Origin: an uncultured Maribacter sp.
GTDB lineage: Bacteria > Bacteroidota > Bacteroidia > Flavobacteriales > Flavobacteriaceae
Length of the DNA stretch: 64,000 nt
Reading direction: 5' to 3'
Assembly (NCBI GenBank): GCA_947498505.1
Contig: CANMKG010000009.1
Location: 45,564 to 109,563, forward strand
Shown here: piece by piece, positions 28,143 through 37,726 of the stretch
Layout of the letters: each line of letters starts with the position of its first letter
Position numbering within the stretch: the stretch's first letter is position 1
Notes under the pieces: model-generated
Told to the model about the DNA's origin: nothing
Databases searched by the model: none
The model's input: the letters and a program-made list of their open reading frames with translations, nothing else
Translations under genes and position numbers: made by a program

Positions 28143-28648
28143 TTTGTTATTAAAATTGATTTGAAAGCTTATGTTCTATAAAAGTTGGAAAAACCTTCAT
28201 CCAAGGTCATTTCAGGAATCTATACTTTATGGTAATCCCTTTTCTATAAAACACGTTTATTAAGTTAATTTTAATATAAGTTAAATATTATATGTTGGAA
28301 TTTATAAGTAGTTGCTCAAATGTTTAGTTTTTGTAAAGTTTATTCAGATGTATAGCAGGTTGTTGAGTTGTTGTTGAGGTTTTGTTCAGAATTAAACCGT
28401 AGTCTTTTTACTATAAAAAGTAGTAGGGTTTAATATGATATTGCACTAATATTGCGGTTTAGTATGTAGAAACTGTACTTTACAAGAATTTAAATACTTT
28501 GTGCAGTAAAATTATTGGAAATGTACCTTTGTTTTAAATATAGCCTTATTTGAATTTGAATATAATATCATTTCTTAAACTAGGTTATGATTATCTGCTT
28601 TTTCATCAGATACCTTTGTAATAAATAATTAAAATAAAAAAAATACTT
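28143..28648. other. Intergenic region upstream of GH16 and the small ORF
   Basis: This 506-bp AT-rich stretch separates the leftward GH16 gene from a rightward small ORF. Apart from the TACCTTTG promoter box at its right end I see no coding frame, repeat or RNA motif. Confidence 0.5.
28611..28618 (+). promoter_or_regulatory. -7 promoter box for the 62-residue ORF
   Basis: TACCTTTG matches TAnnTTTG exactly, 31 bp before the ATG at 28649; the leader between is A-rich, as is usual for flavobacterial translation starts. Confidence 0.6.
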
Positions 28649-28837
28649 ATGGTAAGTTATACTTCCAGAGGAGACTTCAGCACAGAAAAGCTGCTTAAAT
28701 TTTTTCTGGAAGAAAGTAAACACAAAACTAAAATTGACTTTCTTGATTTGGCAAAAGAAGCTCCTGATTTATTAATAAAAGAGAATTTAAATTTAATGGT
28801 AAAGAGGAACGTTGGAGGTATTATAACTAATATGTGA
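28649..28837 (+). CDS. Small hypothetical protein (62 aa)
   Basis: The product is a short, soluble, helical protein (MVSYTSRGDFSTEKLLKFFL start) of unknown family. A perfect -7 box and an A-rich leader favour a real gene. It is the only rightward gene between 13.9 and 64 kb. No operon partner is visible; its function is unknown. Confidence 0.5.
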   Translation: MVSYTSRGDFSTEKLLKFFLEESKHKTKIDFLDLAKEAPDLLIKENLNLMVKRNVGGIITNM

Positions 28838-28870
28838 TGTACAAGCTTCTAATGGTAGAGCCATAATCTG

Positions 28871-29764
28871 CTACAGATATTGTTGTAAATGTTTTTTAAA
28901 GTAAGTAGCGCTATCAGCTGCACTTTTCATGGGGTTGTGGGCGAAGTTACCACCTTGCTCAATGTAATAAAACTCAAGTCCAGAAGCTGTTGGATTGGGA
29001 AGTACTTCAACATAATTAATGGAACCATTACCTAACTCTGTATAATCTCTGGTCACAGAATCCATATCTTTTATGTGCCACATTACATAGCGTCCTGGTT
29101 GATTTTTTACTAATTCTTTCGGAGTTAAGCTGGAAGAGTGCATTACCCAATACATATCCATTTGAAGTTTTACCAGCGTAGGGTCCGTTTCTTTTAGTAT
29201 AATGTTATATCCATTTTCACCATTATGGTCTTCAAATTCAAAACCGTGATTATGATAAGCAAATCCAAGACCAGCATCGGTTACCTGTTCACCAACGACA
29301 TTAAGTTTTTGAGATAAAATTTTGAAATTATCAATAGTTCGTTGTTCAGGAGAAATCCATGGCCAGGTAATATATTTTAAACCTAAAGTATGAGCTCCTT
29401 TTATGCACAGGTCTACATATTTTTTTAACTCATCATTTGGTTTATTCAGATACGGGTAAAATCCAAAATGGCCACTTGAGGCAGTTACTTCTAAATCCTC
29501 CAGTATTTTTTTGAATTCTGAAGATTTAAGCCCATAGAAGGTTTCTTTTTTTTCGTTAAATCCGTATATCTCAAAATCTTCATACCCCATAAGCTTTACT
29601 GCATTTAAGGTTGCCTTAGGGTCTTTAGTCATATTTTTATGAATGGAAAAGAGTTGTAATCCCATTTTAAACTTTGGCTTTTCAAACATAGCAAAACTTT
29701 GTAGAGGTAATAGAGTTGATGCTCCTAATGCTCCTATGGTTTCTATAAATTTTTTTCGATTCAT
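28871..29764 (-). CDS. Sugar phosphate isomerase/epimerase-like TIM-barrel protein, exported
   Basis: The 297-residue protein begins with NRKKFIETIGALGASTLLPL, a Tat-like signal, then an AP endonuclease 2/xylose isomerase-like TIM barrel: GLQLFSIHKNM, FAYHNHGFEFED, KLQMDMYWVMHS and MWHIKDMD with the typical metal-ligand Glu, His and Asp. Such exported proteins are frequent in Bacteroidota sugar metabolism; the substrate is unknown. Confidence 0.83.
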   Translation of the reverse strand: MNRKKFIETIGALGASTLLPLQSFAMFEKPKFKMGLQLFSIHKNMTKDPKATLNAVKLMGYEDFEIYGFNEKKETFYGLKSSEFKKILEDLEVTASSGHFGFYPYLNKPNDELKKYVDLCIKGAHTLGLKYITWPWISPEQRTIDNFKILSQKLNVVGEQVTDAGLGFAYHNHGFEFEDHNGENGYNIILKETDPTLVKLQMDMYWVMHSSSLTPKELVKNQPGRYVMWHIKDMDSVTRDYTELGNGSINYVEVLPNPTASGLEFYYIEQGGNFAHNPMKSAADSATYFKKHLQQYL

Positions 29765-29991
29765 ATAACATGATTTAGAATGTCCAACGTTTTCTTTTTT
29801 TTGTAAAGACCAAATTTTGCATTTAACGAAGTCTGGGAGTACCTCAGGTTTTCAGGCTCATTGCATATGCGCTATGTTTTTTGTTTTCCATGGAGCATTT
29901 TCGTTTTTTTAGTATTAAGCAAATTCTAACTTAATCATAACTTTAATAATAAGTAGTTTGTTTTAGATGTTTACAGCTTAGTTAAGTGTAC

Positions 29992-30366
29992 TTATTTTTT
30001 ACTAGCCTCTTTTTTTATATTTCCTATAAGTTTACAAACGTACCTATTAAATTCTTTATCTCTTAGCCCATAACCGTCTAACCCAACAAGGGTAACTTTT
30101 AAATTATTATCCTTTACCTCACTCTTAATAAAGAATAGTGTATACCCATTTTCAGTTGAAAATTTAATCAGATTTTCTTCTCTAACTATTTGGTATTCGC
30201 TTAATTGGTCAGCAAGTGGAGACTCTTTTAAAAGTTTATAGTTTTCAATATTAATACATGAAATACTACGCTTTATATTGCTAAAAGAAAAACCAACAAT
30301 AATTACCAAAACTATTGTAATAATTAATATATATTTCACTCCATTCTGATTAATTAATCCTAACAA
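29992..30366 (-). CDS. Hypothetical protein with one N-terminal membrane helix
   Basis: The 124-residue protein has a hydrophobic helix at residues ~12-30 and a soluble remainder with two Cys residues (SCINIENY and YVCKLIG). I do not recognise a family. Its neighbours, a sugar isomerase-like gene and an acyltransferase gene, do not suggest a role. Confidence 0.55.
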   Translation of the reverse strand: MLGLINQNGVKYILIITIVLVIIVGFSFSNIKRSISCINIENYKLLKESPLADQLSEYQIVREENLIKFSTENGYTLFFIKSEVKDNNLKVTLVGLDGYGLRDKEFNRYVCKLIGNIKKEASKK

Positions 30367-30561
30367 TTGGTATAAGGTGTATCAAATACTTTTCAAACAT
30401 CAATATACTTAATTTAAATAATAGTAGTTAAGTTTCACTTGCGAACCGTTATTTTTTTGTCTTCTTTGTTTAAAGCAAAATATTAGGATTCAGCGAACTT
30501 TGAACTTATGTGCTAAACTTTGAAAGGAGTATTAGAACTAGTATAATGTTATACTGCGTTT

Positions 30562-31683
30562 CTACGACTTTCGCCATTTCCTTAGTTTTTTTTGAGCTGA
30601 AATTTCAACATATTTATAGGTTAAATAAGATGAACCAATTATTAATGCTAACAGTATAGATAACCATAGAATTCTATGTGATAAACCAGGTATAACGTCA
30701 GGATTTGTAGGTATAAAATATATGTCTAACCACATTAACCAAAGGTATATCCACCACAGATGAATTAAATATACAGAGTATGATATATTACCTAAAAAAA
30801 GTAAAGGTTTTGAGTTTAACAACTTAGCTGGTAGTCCCTTGTTGAGTGAAGCGCAAAGAATGAAAACGGCAAAAAATGGTATTACTATTACATCATACAT
30901 GTTAAAATGTAAAACGGACAAAGCGCATAAAAGTGTTACTAAGAATAACCAATCTTTACTCCATATTGTCTTTTTATTAACTAATATTAAATATGCTTGA
31001 TATACACCAATACCAATTGTAAAACCAAAAACACAGCGAAGTGTACCTAATCCATAAAATTCGTCAAGCGTAAGATGTGGATTTTGACTTGTTATAAAAA
31101 CGAATCCTAATAGAGCTAGTATTGAAGAAATGATACTGATTAGAATTTTACCCTTATTTAATAGTGGAATGAGTCCAATTGCGAAAATGTATGTCCACCA
31201 TTCTGCTGCAATGGACCACGCTCCAACGTTCCAAACGGGACTATTAATAATTCCAGTGGTTTGTAAAAAAAACAAATGAATAAAAAAGTCGGGCATAGTT
31301 CTGCTCCATTCCCATTTTTTCAATGCGTACTCAGGGAACAACTCAAATAAAACAATTGTTTGTAATAGAAAAAGTAGCATTATAAAAACATGTAAAGGGT
31401 ATAGTCGTGTGAATCTAGCCCATAAATACTTTTTTATAACCGCTCTAGTTCGGTTTTCTAATTTCTTGCCGTATACATGACAAATTACAAACCCACTTAG
31501 TATAAAGAAAAAGTCTACCGATAAATATCCGTTTGTAATAATAGATGAATAATTTGTATTAATTAATCTTGGAAATCCACGTAACATTAACCAAATGTCG
31601 TAATGGAATAATACAACTAATATAGCAGCCAACCCTCTTAATGGAGTAAGAGAAGGAATGTAATTTACGGATGTAGGCTTCAT
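30562..31683 (-). CDS. Acyltransferase family 3 membrane protein (OafA/YrhL-like)
   Basis: The 373-residue protein has about ten membrane helices and the family's conserved motifs: the N-terminal PLRGLAAILVVLFHYDIW with the His of helix 1, FFFILSGFVICHVYG, and RFTRLYPLHVFIM. Members O-acylate sugars of surface polysaccharides at the inner membrane. It is monocistronic, with an unusually long 395-bp upstream gap. Confidence 0.88.
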   Translation of the reverse strand: MKPTSVNYIPSLTPLRGLAAILVVLFHYDIWLMLRGFPRLINTNYSSIITNGYLSVDFFFILSGFVICHVYGKKLENRTRAVIKKYLWARFTRLYPLHVFIMLLFLLQTIVLFELFPEYALKKWEWSRTMPDFFIHLFFLQTTGIINSPVWNVGAWSIAAEWWTYIFAIGLIPLLNKGKILISIISSILALLGFVFITSQNPHLTLDEFYGLGTLRCVFGFTIGIGVYQAYLILVNKKTIWSKDWLFLVTLLCALSVLHFNMYDVIVIPFFAVFILCASLNKGLPAKLLNSKPLLFLGNISYSVYLIHLWWIYLWLMWLDIYFIPTNPDVIPGLSHRILWLSILLALIIGSSYLTYKYVEISAQKKLRKWRKS

Positions 31684-32078
31684 AGTTTAGTTGTTATTTT
31701 GAATTAGTATATTTTTAAATGTTGCGTAACTAAATTTCGTCTGATATCTTAAATCTAGTTTCTAAGAATCACATATTTTGAAGAATTTTAAAGAGGAGAC
31801 TATCTGATAATGCATTCTAGCTGTAATTTTATGCAACGTAAATTACTTGAATGAAAGTGACAAAAAAGTTGAACAAGTTCAACTGGAAGAAATTATTTTT
31901 AGGTATTTAACAATCCGTTTTTTGGATGCTACAACTTTCGATTTAGAAATTTCAATCATTTATTTTGTAAGCAACACTATTCTACTTTTTAAACAGATAA
32001 TATTTTAGCCTTTAACTTCTGAAAAGGGTAAAATATTGAGTAACACTTGTACCAACGCAAGCTTAAACAGCATTTATT
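31684..32078. other. Intergenic region upstream of the acyltransferase gene
   Basis: This 395-bp AT-rich gap holds an 18-bp palindrome at 31867-31884. I find no convincing coding frame or RNA structure in the rest. Confidence 0.5.
31867..31884. promoter_or_regulatory. 18-bp palindrome identical to the one upstream of GlcG/HbpS
   Basis: AGTTGAACAAGTTCAACT is identical to 26973-26990 and is of the TTGA-N6-TCAA type. A weak TAATTTAC follows at about 23 nt. It is 184 bp from the acyltransferase ATG. Confidence 0.45.
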
Positions 32079-32825
32079 TTATTGGATATGATGTATACTT
32101 GGAATATTATCTTTCTGAAATAACGGTTTATAATGTTCAAAAAGATTACTAAATTTTTCTGGATCAACAACGATATCTAATAACTCCATTGAATCAAGAA
32201 GGTTTTCGCTAAAAACAGTTTTAGATTTTAATGCATCTTCAAGCAAATACGTTAAAAACTTATTTTTATGGTCACTATTAAGTGTAGGTATTTCAAGCTC
32301 TTCAAGCCCCCATTGACCAGAAATACTTCCGGACCTAGCTGCAAGTAAAAACAATACCTCATCACAAATCATCCACTTATCTAACAGAAGGTCTATAAAA
32401 AAAGGTTCATAGACTTCGTTATTTAAATCAAACGTCCTTAAAACATTTACAAAATCATTAATATATTTTTTATCACTAAAGGCTAGTGCAAAGGCAGCAT
32501 TAAGTCCCATTTGTATTTCGTCGTTCATCCAAACTGATTTGGGGCTATTTTTTTCTATTACAACCTGAATATACTTTTCTAACTTATCAAAATTGTCTTT
32601 GTTTTCAACAACTTTCAAATAAAAAGTAAGCTCACTAGTTATTTCAATTGCAGGATGTATGGGGGCTTCTAATTCTAATAAATCACCGGTTGAGTTGTCA
32701 TAAAATTCTATTCCAGAATTTTCATAAGCGTCTTTAGCTATTTCATCATAATGCTCTATTAAATAATCTAGTGTATTTAAAATATCTTGGTTAGAAGAAA
32801 GGTTTAAGTTGATTTTATGTTTCAT
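32079..32825 (-). CDS. Hypothetical acidic protein (248 aa)
   Basis: The protein is soluble, rich in acidic and Leu residues, and mostly helical by eye, with segments such as GLNAAFALAFSDKKYINDFV and WMICDEVLFLLAAR. It may be a HEAT-like or immunity-type protein, but no family is recognised. It is monocistronic. Confidence 0.55.
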   Translation of the reverse strand: MKHKINLNLSSNQDILNTLDYLIEHYDEIAKDAYENSGIEFYDNSTGDLLELEAPIHPAIEITSELTFYLKVVENKDNFDKLEKYIQVVIEKNSPKSVWMNDEIQMGLNAAFALAFSDKKYINDFVNVLRTFDLNNEVYEPFFIDLLLDKWMICDEVLFLLAARSGSISGQWGLEELEIPTLNSDHKNKFLTYLLEDALKSKTVFSENLLDSMELLDIVVDPEKFSNLFEHYKPLFQKDNIPSIHHIQ

Positions 32826-33040
32826 TGTAAGCGGGTTTTTAGATTCAATTAAAACTGATTTTGATTCGTAAAAAAGATAAACATTTGTTTAAACAACTAA
32901 TTTAGTAATTAAAGCGAATCAAACATTAAATTTGTGAGAATTTTCAAAAAAAACAGACTGAAGATTAACCGCTTATTGCAATTTTGGGCTATAGCAAGAA
33001 AACATAGTTTTTTTAAATCATGTTGAACTAAATATAAAAA

Positions 33041-33066
33041 GCGATTTGAGTATATACTCAAACCGC
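33041..33066 (-). terminator. Rho-independent terminator after the DJ-1 gene
   Basis: GCGATTTGAGTA (33041-33052) pairs with TACTCAAACCGC (33055-33066), one wobble pair, followed leftward by a five-T run. The AGCGGTTTGA... stem resembles the hairpins at 42832, 47680 and 50427. Confidence 0.75.
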
Positions 33067-33096
33067 TAGTTTTACTTAACCTTACGTTTTAAAAAT

Positions 33097-34224
33097 TTAT
33101 TTAGTTTTTCTATTATTTAAATTTTCAATTATTTTTAAAGCTACATCCTTAGACGATAAATAGTTTTGCCCGGTTATTAAATTTCCGTCGACTTCTACGT
33201 GAGAAGTATTTCTTTCAGAAAATTTAAAAGTAGCACCTCTATCTTCAAGTGTTTTTTGAATTAAAAATGGAAAATGTTTAAAATACTCAGCGTCTTGTTT
33301 TTCAAATGAATCGGGATATCCGCTTACTATTTTATCCTTAAATAGATAATTACCGTCTTTAGTTTTTAGGTTAACAACTCCAGCAGTGCCATGACATACA
33401 GAAGATATAATTCCGTTGTTTTGCTCATAAATAGTCATTGCTATTTTTTGAATCTCTTTATTTTCAGGCACTCCAAATAGAGCGGCGCCACCGCCAATAT
33501 AATGTACTGCTTTATAATTGCTTGAAATAATTTCGCTTGGTTTGTTTGTATTTTTCAACGCAAACATAAAATCTGGGTTATATAAATACTCCATACTCTT
33601 TGCGTCTGATGTAGTTACATATGAAAGGGGGATAGCTCCGCCTTCAGGGCTTACAAAATCAACCGTAAAACCTGCATCTTTAAAAGCATCATAGGCGTTT
33701 ACTAGTTCCGAAAAACTATTACCCGTGGGAATATTAGATGTTCCATAAGAAGCTGCATTTGAAACTATAAAAAGAATTTTATCAGCAACAACTTTATCAC
33801 TATTTTCATCGATAGTTGCAGCTTTGCTAATAATTTTCCATTCGTTGTTTAGTTTTTTTAGAAGGAATAGGTCTATGTATTTTAAATTCTTATCCGGGAA
33901 TAGTATTTCTGCTTTAGCAGTGGCAATTGCATTGTTATAATCTATGGATAATATATTTCCGATTCTACCATTAAATTCTCCTTGTTTTTTGTTTTTATAC
34001 CAGCTTTGGTATTCTTTAATAGGGACAATCCATAATTTTTTTTCTTTGTTTTCTAGAAATAAATTGGCTTCGGAATAAAATGCTTTTTCAATAAGCTTGG
34101 GCTCATTGTACGATGTTCCATTAATATAATTTAAAAGTGCATTTTTAATTTGTACCTCTTCATCTTGTGCAAATGTTGAAGTGTTAAATATTAAAAGACC
34201 AAGTAATAAAAAAAAATATCTCAT
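33097..34224 (-). CDS. Exported SnoaL/NTF2-like plus DJ-1/PfpI fusion protein
   Basis: The frame opens at 34248 but Met9 (34224; MRYFFLLLGLLIFNTSTFAQ) starts a clear signal peptide and is chosen. Residues ~20-125 form an SnoaL/NTF2-like domain (IKNALLNYINGTSYNEPKLI, VPIKEYQSWYKNK). The rest is DJ-1/PfpI: KILFIVSNAASYG, FVSPEGGAIPLS and the nucleophile elbow ISSVCHGTAGVV with its Cys. DJ-1 members act as glyoxalases, chaperones or proteases; export and fusion are unusual. It sits 84 bp after an AraC gene that may regulate it. Confidence 0.83.
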   Translation of the reverse strand: MRYFFLLLGLLIFNTSTFAQDEEVQIKNALLNYINGTSYNEPKLIEKAFYSEANLFLENKEKKLWIVPIKEYQSWYKNKKQGEFNGRIGNILSIDYNNAIATAKAEILFPDKNLKYIDLFLLKKLNNEWKIISKAATIDENSDKVVADKILFIVSNAASYGTSNIPTGNSFSELVNAYDAFKDAGFTVDFVSPEGGAIPLSYVTTSDAKSMEYLYNPDFMFALKNTNKPSEIISSNYKAVHYIGGGAALFGVPENKEIQKIAMTIYEQNNGIISSVCHGTAGVVNLKTKDGNYLFKDKIVSGYPDSFEKQDAEYFKHFPFLIQKTLEDRGATFKFSERNTSHVEVDGNLITGQNYLSSKDVALKIIENLNNRKTK

Positions 34225-34332
34225 AAAAATTGTTTTTGATTTCCACAATTTTAGTCAATACATTCGCTTGTATTAGTATTGAGATATACATTTGAACTGC
34301 TAATGTATACATCAGGAGGTTGTAAATAAGAA

Positions 34333-35361
34333 TTATTTATTTATGTATTTAGAAGGGGTAGTATGGGTGATTTTTTTAAATGCCGTGTAGAACGTACTGT
34401 TTGAATTAAACCCACATTGTTCAGCAATTGTTTCAACTTTTAAATGAGATTTTGTTTTAAGAAGCTTTTTAGCTTCCTCAATTCTGTATTCATTAATAAA
34501 TTGAGAAAAGCTTTTGTTTAAATTATTGTTTACTAATTGCGATAATAACTGAGGGCGAATATTATTTTTTTTGGCAAGTAGCGGTAAGGTAAGATTAGGA
34601 TTTTTAAATAGCTCTTCATTGATTAAAGTAGATTCAATTTTTTCCAATAATTGAATGGCTTCCGTTTTTCTTATTTGAACATTTGCATACTTCTCTTTTT
34701 TAACAGAAACAACAAATTCTTTTTTTCTTTTATAAAAAAGCAGTAATCCTGATATGTAAAAAATAAAAGAGAATGAAAGTGCTCCCACAAGATAAGATGT
34801 ATAAGAAGCGGTATTATATGCTGTCCAAATAATTAAAACACCAAAAAACACACTTAAAAGCCAAATCTCGTCGTAATTTAATTTTTGTTTACGACCGAAT
34901 AATTTTCGGAACACATTTTTCAACAAAAAAGCAGAAACTAAAATATAAGCTAGCCATTGAAAATTGATTGCTTTGTAAAAATAGTTAGTCCAAAGTGTTA
35001 AGTTCTTTTGGTAAGGATATATAAAACCAACACTTAAAACAAATATTAGCAAAAACAAAAAATGATAATTTAAAAACCTATTGGATTTTGAAATTTTAGA
35101 CTTAACATAGAAATATAAAAATGGTCCGATAAAAAAACAAGCAGACAAACCAATTTGCAAGTATATTTTAGATAGTTCAGGGTTGTAATAAAAGAATAAA
35201 GATTTCCATACACGAATGCTTAAAGCCGCAAGTAATCCTCCTAAAAAATAATTTGATTTATTAAAAGGTTTAGCAAATATTAGGAAATAGACACTTAGAA
35301 TAACGCTATTAAAAGCTCCTAAAGCACTAAAGAAAAATATTAATTTGTTATCTAAATTCAA
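34333..35361 (-). CDS. Membrane-anchored AraC family regulator
   Basis: The 342-residue protein has about seven hydrophobic helices (residues 5-210) and a C-terminal AraC domain ending with VETIAEQCGFNSNSTFYTAFKK. Gene order suggests control of the DJ-1 fusion gene directly downstream. A degenerate attC-like motif (GGCTAACAGTGCGTGTATGG, 35386-35405) lies just upstream. Confidence 0.85.
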   Translation of the reverse strand: MNLDNKLIFFFSALGAFNSVILSVYFLIFAKPFNKSNYFLGGLLAALSIRVWKSLFFYYNPELSKIYLQIGLSACFFIGPFLYFYVKSKISKSNRFLNYHFLFLLIFVLSVGFIYPYQKNLTLWTNYFYKAINFQWLAYILVSAFLLKNVFRKLFGRKQKLNYDEIWLLSVFFGVLIIWTAYNTASYTSYLVGALSFSFIFYISGLLLFYKRKKEFVVSVKKEKYANVQIRKTEAIQLLEKIESTLINEELFKNPNLTLPLLAKKNNIRPQLLSQLVNNNLNKSFSQFINEYRIEEAKKLLKTKSHLKVETIAEQCGFNSNSTFYTAFKKITHTTPSKYINK

Positions 35362-35385
35362 TCTGTACTCGTTTTATAAGCTTAC

Positions 35386-35405
35386 GGCTAACAGTGCGTG
35401 TATGG
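35386..35405 (-). repeat. Degenerate attC-like end
   Basis: GGCTAACAGTGCGTGTATGG resembles the start of intact sites such as 59347 (GCCAACGGACTTGTGTATGG) and lies 24 bp before an AraC start. No matching GTTRRRY end is clear, so it is at most a decayed site. Confidence 0.35.
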
Positions 35406-35586
35406 CTTATTACTGAAAACTAATTTGATTTTTCTTATTCTGGAAACAAGATAGTAAATTGACTAAGAACTTCCGAGGAAGAAATTCAGAAATCATTAGT
35501 GTCTATGCGTATTTTTGAATAAAATAGATATTCTTAAAGAGTCTGATAGCTTGGCTTTCTTAAATGAAATTTTTGCTCATTTTTAT

Positions 35587-36141
35587 TCAATCAGTTTTTG
35601 GTAAAAATAATTTTTTAATAGCTTGTGTTAACTTATTTATCAAAAAGCACAATACCAATAATACTGTTCCAATTATAATGGGCAGTATTCCTCCAAATGT
35701 GAATAACATTCCGATTACAAATCCCAATAGGTATTCTGGAAAATGAACAGGTTTAAAAAAAGCAATTAGAATGGGAAAAAGAATAAAATATTGCAAGATT
35801 TCTTCAAAATCAAACCTCCATAGTAATGACGCTGTAATTCCAAATAATAATGCGGCTAAAAAACCTTTCAGAATTTTGATGTCTGAATTTTCAAGATTTG
35901 TTGGTGCCAGCTTTGTTTTTTTTTGCCGACGTTTATGCATTAAAGATATGGTTAACCATGATAACAAAGGAATGGTTAATAATCCCCACCAATTAGAAAT
36001 ACCTGGTAAATCTTCTCTTGCTAGTAAATGATGGGTAATCACTCCACCATTAAAGTATTCCCAAAGAATAAACATAGAAGTTAAAATAAACGCTCCTAGA
36101 ACCACTAAAATTTTATTATTCAATATTGATTTCATTCCCAT
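35587..36141 (-). CDS. Multi-pass membrane protein of unknown function
   Basis: The 184-residue protein has four to five hydrophobic helices (around residues 10-28, 45-62, 90-108, 112-130, 135-170). No family is recognised. An inverted repeat CGTCTTA/TAAGACG lies just upstream (~36145-36172). Confidence 0.6.
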   Translation of the reverse strand: MGMKSILNNKILVVLGAFILTSMFILWEYFNGGVITHHLLAREDLPGISNWWGLLTIPLLSWLTISLMHKRRQKKTKLAPTNLENSDIKILKGFLAALLFGITASLLWRFDFEEILQYFILFPILIAFFKPVHFPEYLLGFVIGMLFTFGGILPIIIGTVLLVLCFLINKLTQAIKKLFLPKTD

Positions 36142-36219
36142 TCGTCTTACAGTATTGTAATGAATAAGACGAAAGCCTCATGCTTTTGTTACCAATTATT
36201 CTGATAAATTTTGATGATG

Positions 36220-36244
36220 TTCCACTGCGCTAATGGCAGTGGAA
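36220..36244 (-). terminator. Hairpin downstream of the gene at 36341
   Basis: TTCCACTGC (36220-36228) pairs perfectly with GCAGTGGAA (36236-36244) over a 7-nt loop, between two leftward genes. Confidence 0.5.
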
Positions 36245-36340
36245 AGGTTGGTGCTGAGTTAGATATTCGAGGATTTAGTGGCCTTGTGACTTTGTAAACT
36301 TATTCAAAATGTTGAGAAGAAAACTAAACCATTTTTAACT

Positions 36341-36823
36341 TTACCTATTGTTATTGCTAGTTATTTTATGTGCAGGAATTAAATCATTCATGTTTTGTCC
36401 CTTTTCTCGAATAGCTAAGGAACAATAATTTTTACCAGAATTAGATTGTGATTCTAAAACAACCAATTCTCCACCTATTTCCTCCATAAGCGTTCTATCA
36501 TAATTCATTAACTTATAGCAAGCTTCTACATTTCCTGTTCCTCTAAGAGGGCAATGAAGATGTATTTCTGTGTAGGCAGTATCTTTAGAGATTTCTGTTA
36601 TTTTAAATAAATGCTGCCCATCATTCGGCATTAATTGCTGCCATGTTATAGCTAAATCACTAACATTAGTAGCTTGTTTTGGTTGATTTAAACGAATGTT
36701 AAGTTTCGCATTTTTTTTTGTCATCCAAAAAGTTAATCTATCAAATATTTTTTTCTGGGAAAAGAAAGCTAAAAATCTTAAGACATTGACAAAAGTTTTC
36801 TGGGAACCTAATTTTTCTCTCAT
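36341..36823 (-). CDS. Hypothetical protein with conserved Cys residues, possibly ATC-hydrolase-like
   Basis: The frame could open with TTG at 36847, but that TTG is part of a TACATTTG promoter box, so the ATG at 36823 (MREKLGSQ) is chosen, giving 160 residues. CPLRGTGNVEACYKLMNYD and VVLESQSNSGKNYCSLAIR resemble the C-terminal Cys/Gly pattern of L-2-amino-thiazoline-4-carboxylate hydrolase-like proteins; this is tentative. It is downstream of a Crp gene and its operator and is probably its target. Confidence 0.6.
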   Translation of the reverse strand: MREKLGSQKTFVNVLRFLAFFSQKKIFDRLTFWMTKKNAKLNIRLNQPKQATNVSDLAITWQQLMPNDGQHLFKITEISKDTAYTEIHLHCPLRGTGNVEACYKLMNYDRTLMEEIGGELVVLESQSNSGKNYCSLAIREKGQNMNDLIPAHKITSNNNR

Positions 36824-36844
36824 TATTGTGATATTTCGATTAAG

Positions 36845-36852
36845 CAAATGTA
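36845..36852 (-). promoter_or_regulatory. -7 promoter box of the gene at 36341
   Basis: On the minus strand it reads TACATTTG, an exact TAnnTTTG. It lies 22 nt after the Crp-type operator and 21 bp before the ATG at 36823, which decides the start codon. Confidence 0.68.
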
Positions 36853-36874
36853 GAAATCAATAAATCGAAAATCT

Positions 36875-36888
36875 GTGATGTATGTCAA
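36875..36888. promoter_or_regulatory. Crp-type operator overlapping the Crp gene stop
   Basis: GTGATGTATGTCAA (minus TTGACATACATCAC) has one TTGAC arm and one TGTGA arm and covers the stop codon of the Crp gene. It ends 22 nt before the exact -7 box TACATTTG. Confidence 0.62.
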
Positions 36889-37457
36889 TTAATAGATGAG
36901 CGAATTCTGCTTAAAGTTTCTCTTGTAATTCCTAAATAACTTGCTAAATGTTTGCTGGGGATATACTTAATTAAATGGGGCTCGTCTGTCATTATTTGTT
37001 TATACTTTTCAATTGCCGAGTAGGTTTGAATAACGAACAATCGTTTTTCAAGTTGAACAGTATAGAGTGAATTAAAATGATTAATGATTTTTTCTATATG
37101 TTCCGATGAAATTCTGTTATCAAAAAAATTGACAGAACTAATTTTATATAATGTTCCGTTGGTGAGCATTTCAATACTTTCATAACTAGGCTCTTTAGAG
37201 AAAAAACTTATGTAAGAAGTTATAAAGTTATTTTTGAAACCAAACCAAGTTGTAAACTCTTTCTCTTCTTTTAAAGAAAATGAACGAGAAATTCCTTCCG
37301 AAATAAAATACAAATTAGTACATACTTTACCTTGTTTTTGAAGTAAATCACCTTTTTTTACCTCTTCTTTAGAAAAAGATTTTTCCAAAATATTCAATGT
37401 GTTTTTATTCAAATCAGGAATAACAGAAGAAATATATTTTATAAATTCATTCATCAA
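36885..37457 (-). CDS. Crp/Fnr family transcriptional regulator
   Basis: The 190-residue protein has the cyclic-nucleotide-binding-like beta-barrel (VKKGDLLQKQGKVCTNLYFI) and a terminal helix-turn-helix HLASYLGITRETLSRIRSS with no wing. Its stop codon lies inside its probable operator. The next gene leftward is the likely target. Confidence 0.88.
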   Translation of the reverse strand: MMNEFIKYISSVIPDLNKNTLNILEKSFSKEEVKKGDLLQKQGKVCTNLYFISEGISRSFSLKEEKEFTTWFGFKNNFITSYISFFSKEPSYESIEMLTNGTLYKISSVNFFDNRISSEHIEKIINHFNSLYTVQLEKRLFVIQTYSAIEKYKQIMTDEPHLIKYIPSKHLASYLGITRETLSRIRSSIN

Positions 37458-37726
37458 ATAAAAAGGTAAAATAGTTTGGATTTTATCTTGGAATATAATC
37501 TAGAGTCGTTGCATACACCTGCTAATTTAGCAAATGCAAACTAAATGGAAAATTTAAGAGCCTTAACCCTTTGGGATAAAAGCACTGATTAACGGACTGT
37601 ATTTTTTTGTAAAAAACCTCTCCAACCAAATTCCTCATTACCACCAAAAAAAAAGTGCTAAAAAATTCAACAAACTAAAAAAGGAACTATTTAAGGTTAT
37701 TGATTCCTTGCTATATGCTGCTATGC

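Noticed and set aside
37458..37726. Possible decayed attC-like site (GTCGTTGCAT near 37505)
   Set aside because: The site would have to extend into the Crp gene at 37457, and no second end was found.
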